The position numbers and the translations under genes were made by a program. Positions 51,463 through 52,149 of a DNA stretch of 52,149 bases are shown piece after piece (position 1 is the first letter of the stretch; every line of letters starts with the position of its first letter). Location: the NCBI RefSeq assembly GCF_002086155.1, contig NZ_MVHE01000036.1:1-52149 (forward strand), in the 5' to 3' direction. This DNA comes from Mycobacterium angelicum (GTDB taxonomy: Bacteria; Actinomycetota; Actinomycetes; Mycobacteriales; Mycobacteriaceae). A model generated the notes under the pieces. The model did not search any database. It saw only the letters and a program-made list of their open reading frames with translations, and was not told where the DNA came from.

Positions 51463-52149
51463 CTACGCGAAGCCTTGGATTCCGTTGGCGCCCAGCAGGA
51501 TTCCACCCAGGCCACCGCCGCCGCCAGTCGCCGGCGTGGGGACATTGCTGCCGTTGCCGCCGTTGCCGCCATTGCCAATGAACACCGAGTTGCCGCCGGC
51601 CCCGCCGACGCCTGCGGCGGTTCCGCCGTCTCCGCCGACACCACCGCCGCCCCCGTCGCCGAAAATGCGGCCGGCTTTGCCGCCCGTGCCGCCGTGGCCG
51701 CCGTTGCCGGTGACACCCAACGCGGCGCCGCCGGCTGCGCCGGCACCGCCGAAGCCGAGCAATCCGGCGTCACCCCCGGTACCTCCGAACCCGCCGTCGG
51801 CTACCAGGCTGTACCCGCCGGCCCCGCCGCCGCCACCGGAGCCGAGCAGCAATGCGGCGCCACCGCCGTTTCCGCCTGCCCCACCGGCGCCATTGCTGCT
51901 GATCCCCCCGACGCCGCCGGCGCCGCCAGACCCCGCGACAGCGCCGCCGTTGCCGCCCGTGCCGCCCGCACCGCCACCGACCGTACCGAACCCGCCGGTG
52001 CCGCCGTCGCCACCGCCGGCGCCCACCAAACCGGCGAGTAGCCCGCTCGTCCCGCCGGACCCACCCGCGCCGCCGGCGGCGCTGAGTCCGCCGAAGCCGG
52101 CGCCGCCGCTGCCGCCGATGCCGCCGGAGCTCAACAGGCCGCCGGTCCC
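51463..52149 (-). CDS. PE_PGRS protein, 5'-truncated
   Basis: The frame is open to the end of the window and consists wholly of GGxGGxGG repeats with interspersed hydrophobic loops (GLLAGLVGAGG, AALLLGSGG, LLGFGGAG), ending NGIQGFA. This is the PGRS domain of a PE_PGRS protein whose PE domain lies outside. The apparent TTG at 52134 is not a real start. There is no extra C-terminal domain. Confidence 0.88.
   Translation of the reverse strand, partial: GTGGLLSSGGIGGSGGAGFGGLSAAGGAGGSGGTSGLLAGLVGAGGGDGGTGGFGTVGGGAGGTGGNGGAVAGSGGAGGVGGISSNGAGGAGGNGGGAALLLGSGGGGGAGGYSLVADGGFGGTGGDAGLLGFGGAGAAGGAALGVTGNGGHGGTGGKAGRIFGDGGGGGVGGDGGTAAGVGGAGGNSVFIGNGGNGGNGSNVPTPATGGGGGLGGILLGANGIQGFA

Noticed and set aside
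51475..52041. Long antisense ORFs across the PGRS region, and similar ones across nrp, ctpA, ctpV and the BVMOs
   Set aside because: They are shadows of GC-rich codon use on the opposite strand, have low-complexity or Arg-rich translations and no recognisable domain.
51463..52149. Repetitive GCCGCC-type DNA as a possible CRISPR or satellite array
   Set aside because: It is in frame and codes for the PGRS Gly-Gly-x repeats; there are no equal spacers or constant repeats.

Overview
The window is high-GC actinobacterial DNA and almost certainly comes from a slow-growing non-tuberculous Mycobacterium. It carries PE_PGRS genes, a PPE-PPW gene, a mycofactocin-coupled SDR, many GTG starts, ATGA/GTGA stop-start overlaps, and a mirrored version of the M. 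tuberculosis Rv0091-Rv0103c neighbourhood. I name no species. There are no rRNA or tRNA genes, insertion sequences or CRISPR arrays that I can support.

Left end (1-2690): the 3' end of a gene for a DUF4185 protein with a proline-rich linker, then a DUF2236/MpaB-type oxygenase divergent from a TetR regulator. The two share a perfect 9-bp inverted repeat.

Copper and isonitrile-lipopeptide island (2693-24535): an alpha/beta-hydrolase fold fused to a class III cyclase, a CtpB-type copper P1B-ATPase and a small HMA chaperone run rightward. Facing them are a CopD/CtaG-type membrane protein (Rv0102-like) and the operon PPE1 - isonitrile-forming oxygenase (Rv0097) - fcoT (Rv0098) - fadD10 - ACP (Rv0100) - nrp, all on the minus strand. 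A DUF5134 membrane protein with a His-rich loop sits between nrp and the CtaG gene. Beyond PPE1 lie a methyltransferase, a zinc-finger membrane anti-sigma factor, a second copper ATPase (ctpA), a SigC-like ECF sigma factor divergent from ctpA, an SDR and mtn. The PPE1-nrp operon and the ctpA-anti-sigma operon each have the same promoter-like element, GGAACT-N16-CGACT(A/C). I infer one ECF-sigma regulon joining isonitrile lipopeptide (chalkophore) synthesis to copper transport. The Nrp here has one module (C-A-T-R), whereas I recall the M. tuberculosis enzyme having two, and its adenylation pocket reads as lysine-like by eye.

Middle (24556-38517): an HxlR regulator with a PaaI-type thioesterase, a DUF2127 protein, a MmgE/PrpD remnant, a SnoaL-like protein followed by a decayed SDR, a Rv0089-like methyltransferase, an SDR, a PE_PGRS protein with a collagen-like linker and a predicted beta-propeller, an NDMA-type alcohol dehydrogenase, a TetR-BVMO-BVMO operon, and two paralogous divergent TetR genes sharing two tandem 14-bp palindromes. 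A further TetR and a PPOX protein follow.

Right part (38519-52149): an SRPBCC protein; a CtpV-type copper ATPase whose promoter is covered by a perfect 15-3-15 inverted repeat of CsoR/RicR type and is probably leaderless; a Tat-exported polysaccharide deacetylase; a tightly packed minus-strand catabolic operon (Rieske oxygenase, TetR, a 52-residue small protein, mycofactocin-coupled SDR, crotonase, double CaiB CoA-transferase, SDR) divergent from a PaaX-type regulator; a DUF3558 lipoprotein; a secreted protein; and the 3' end of a PE_PGRS gene. A double-palindrome repeat built from GCGATATCGC units recurs in at least three intergenic gaps.
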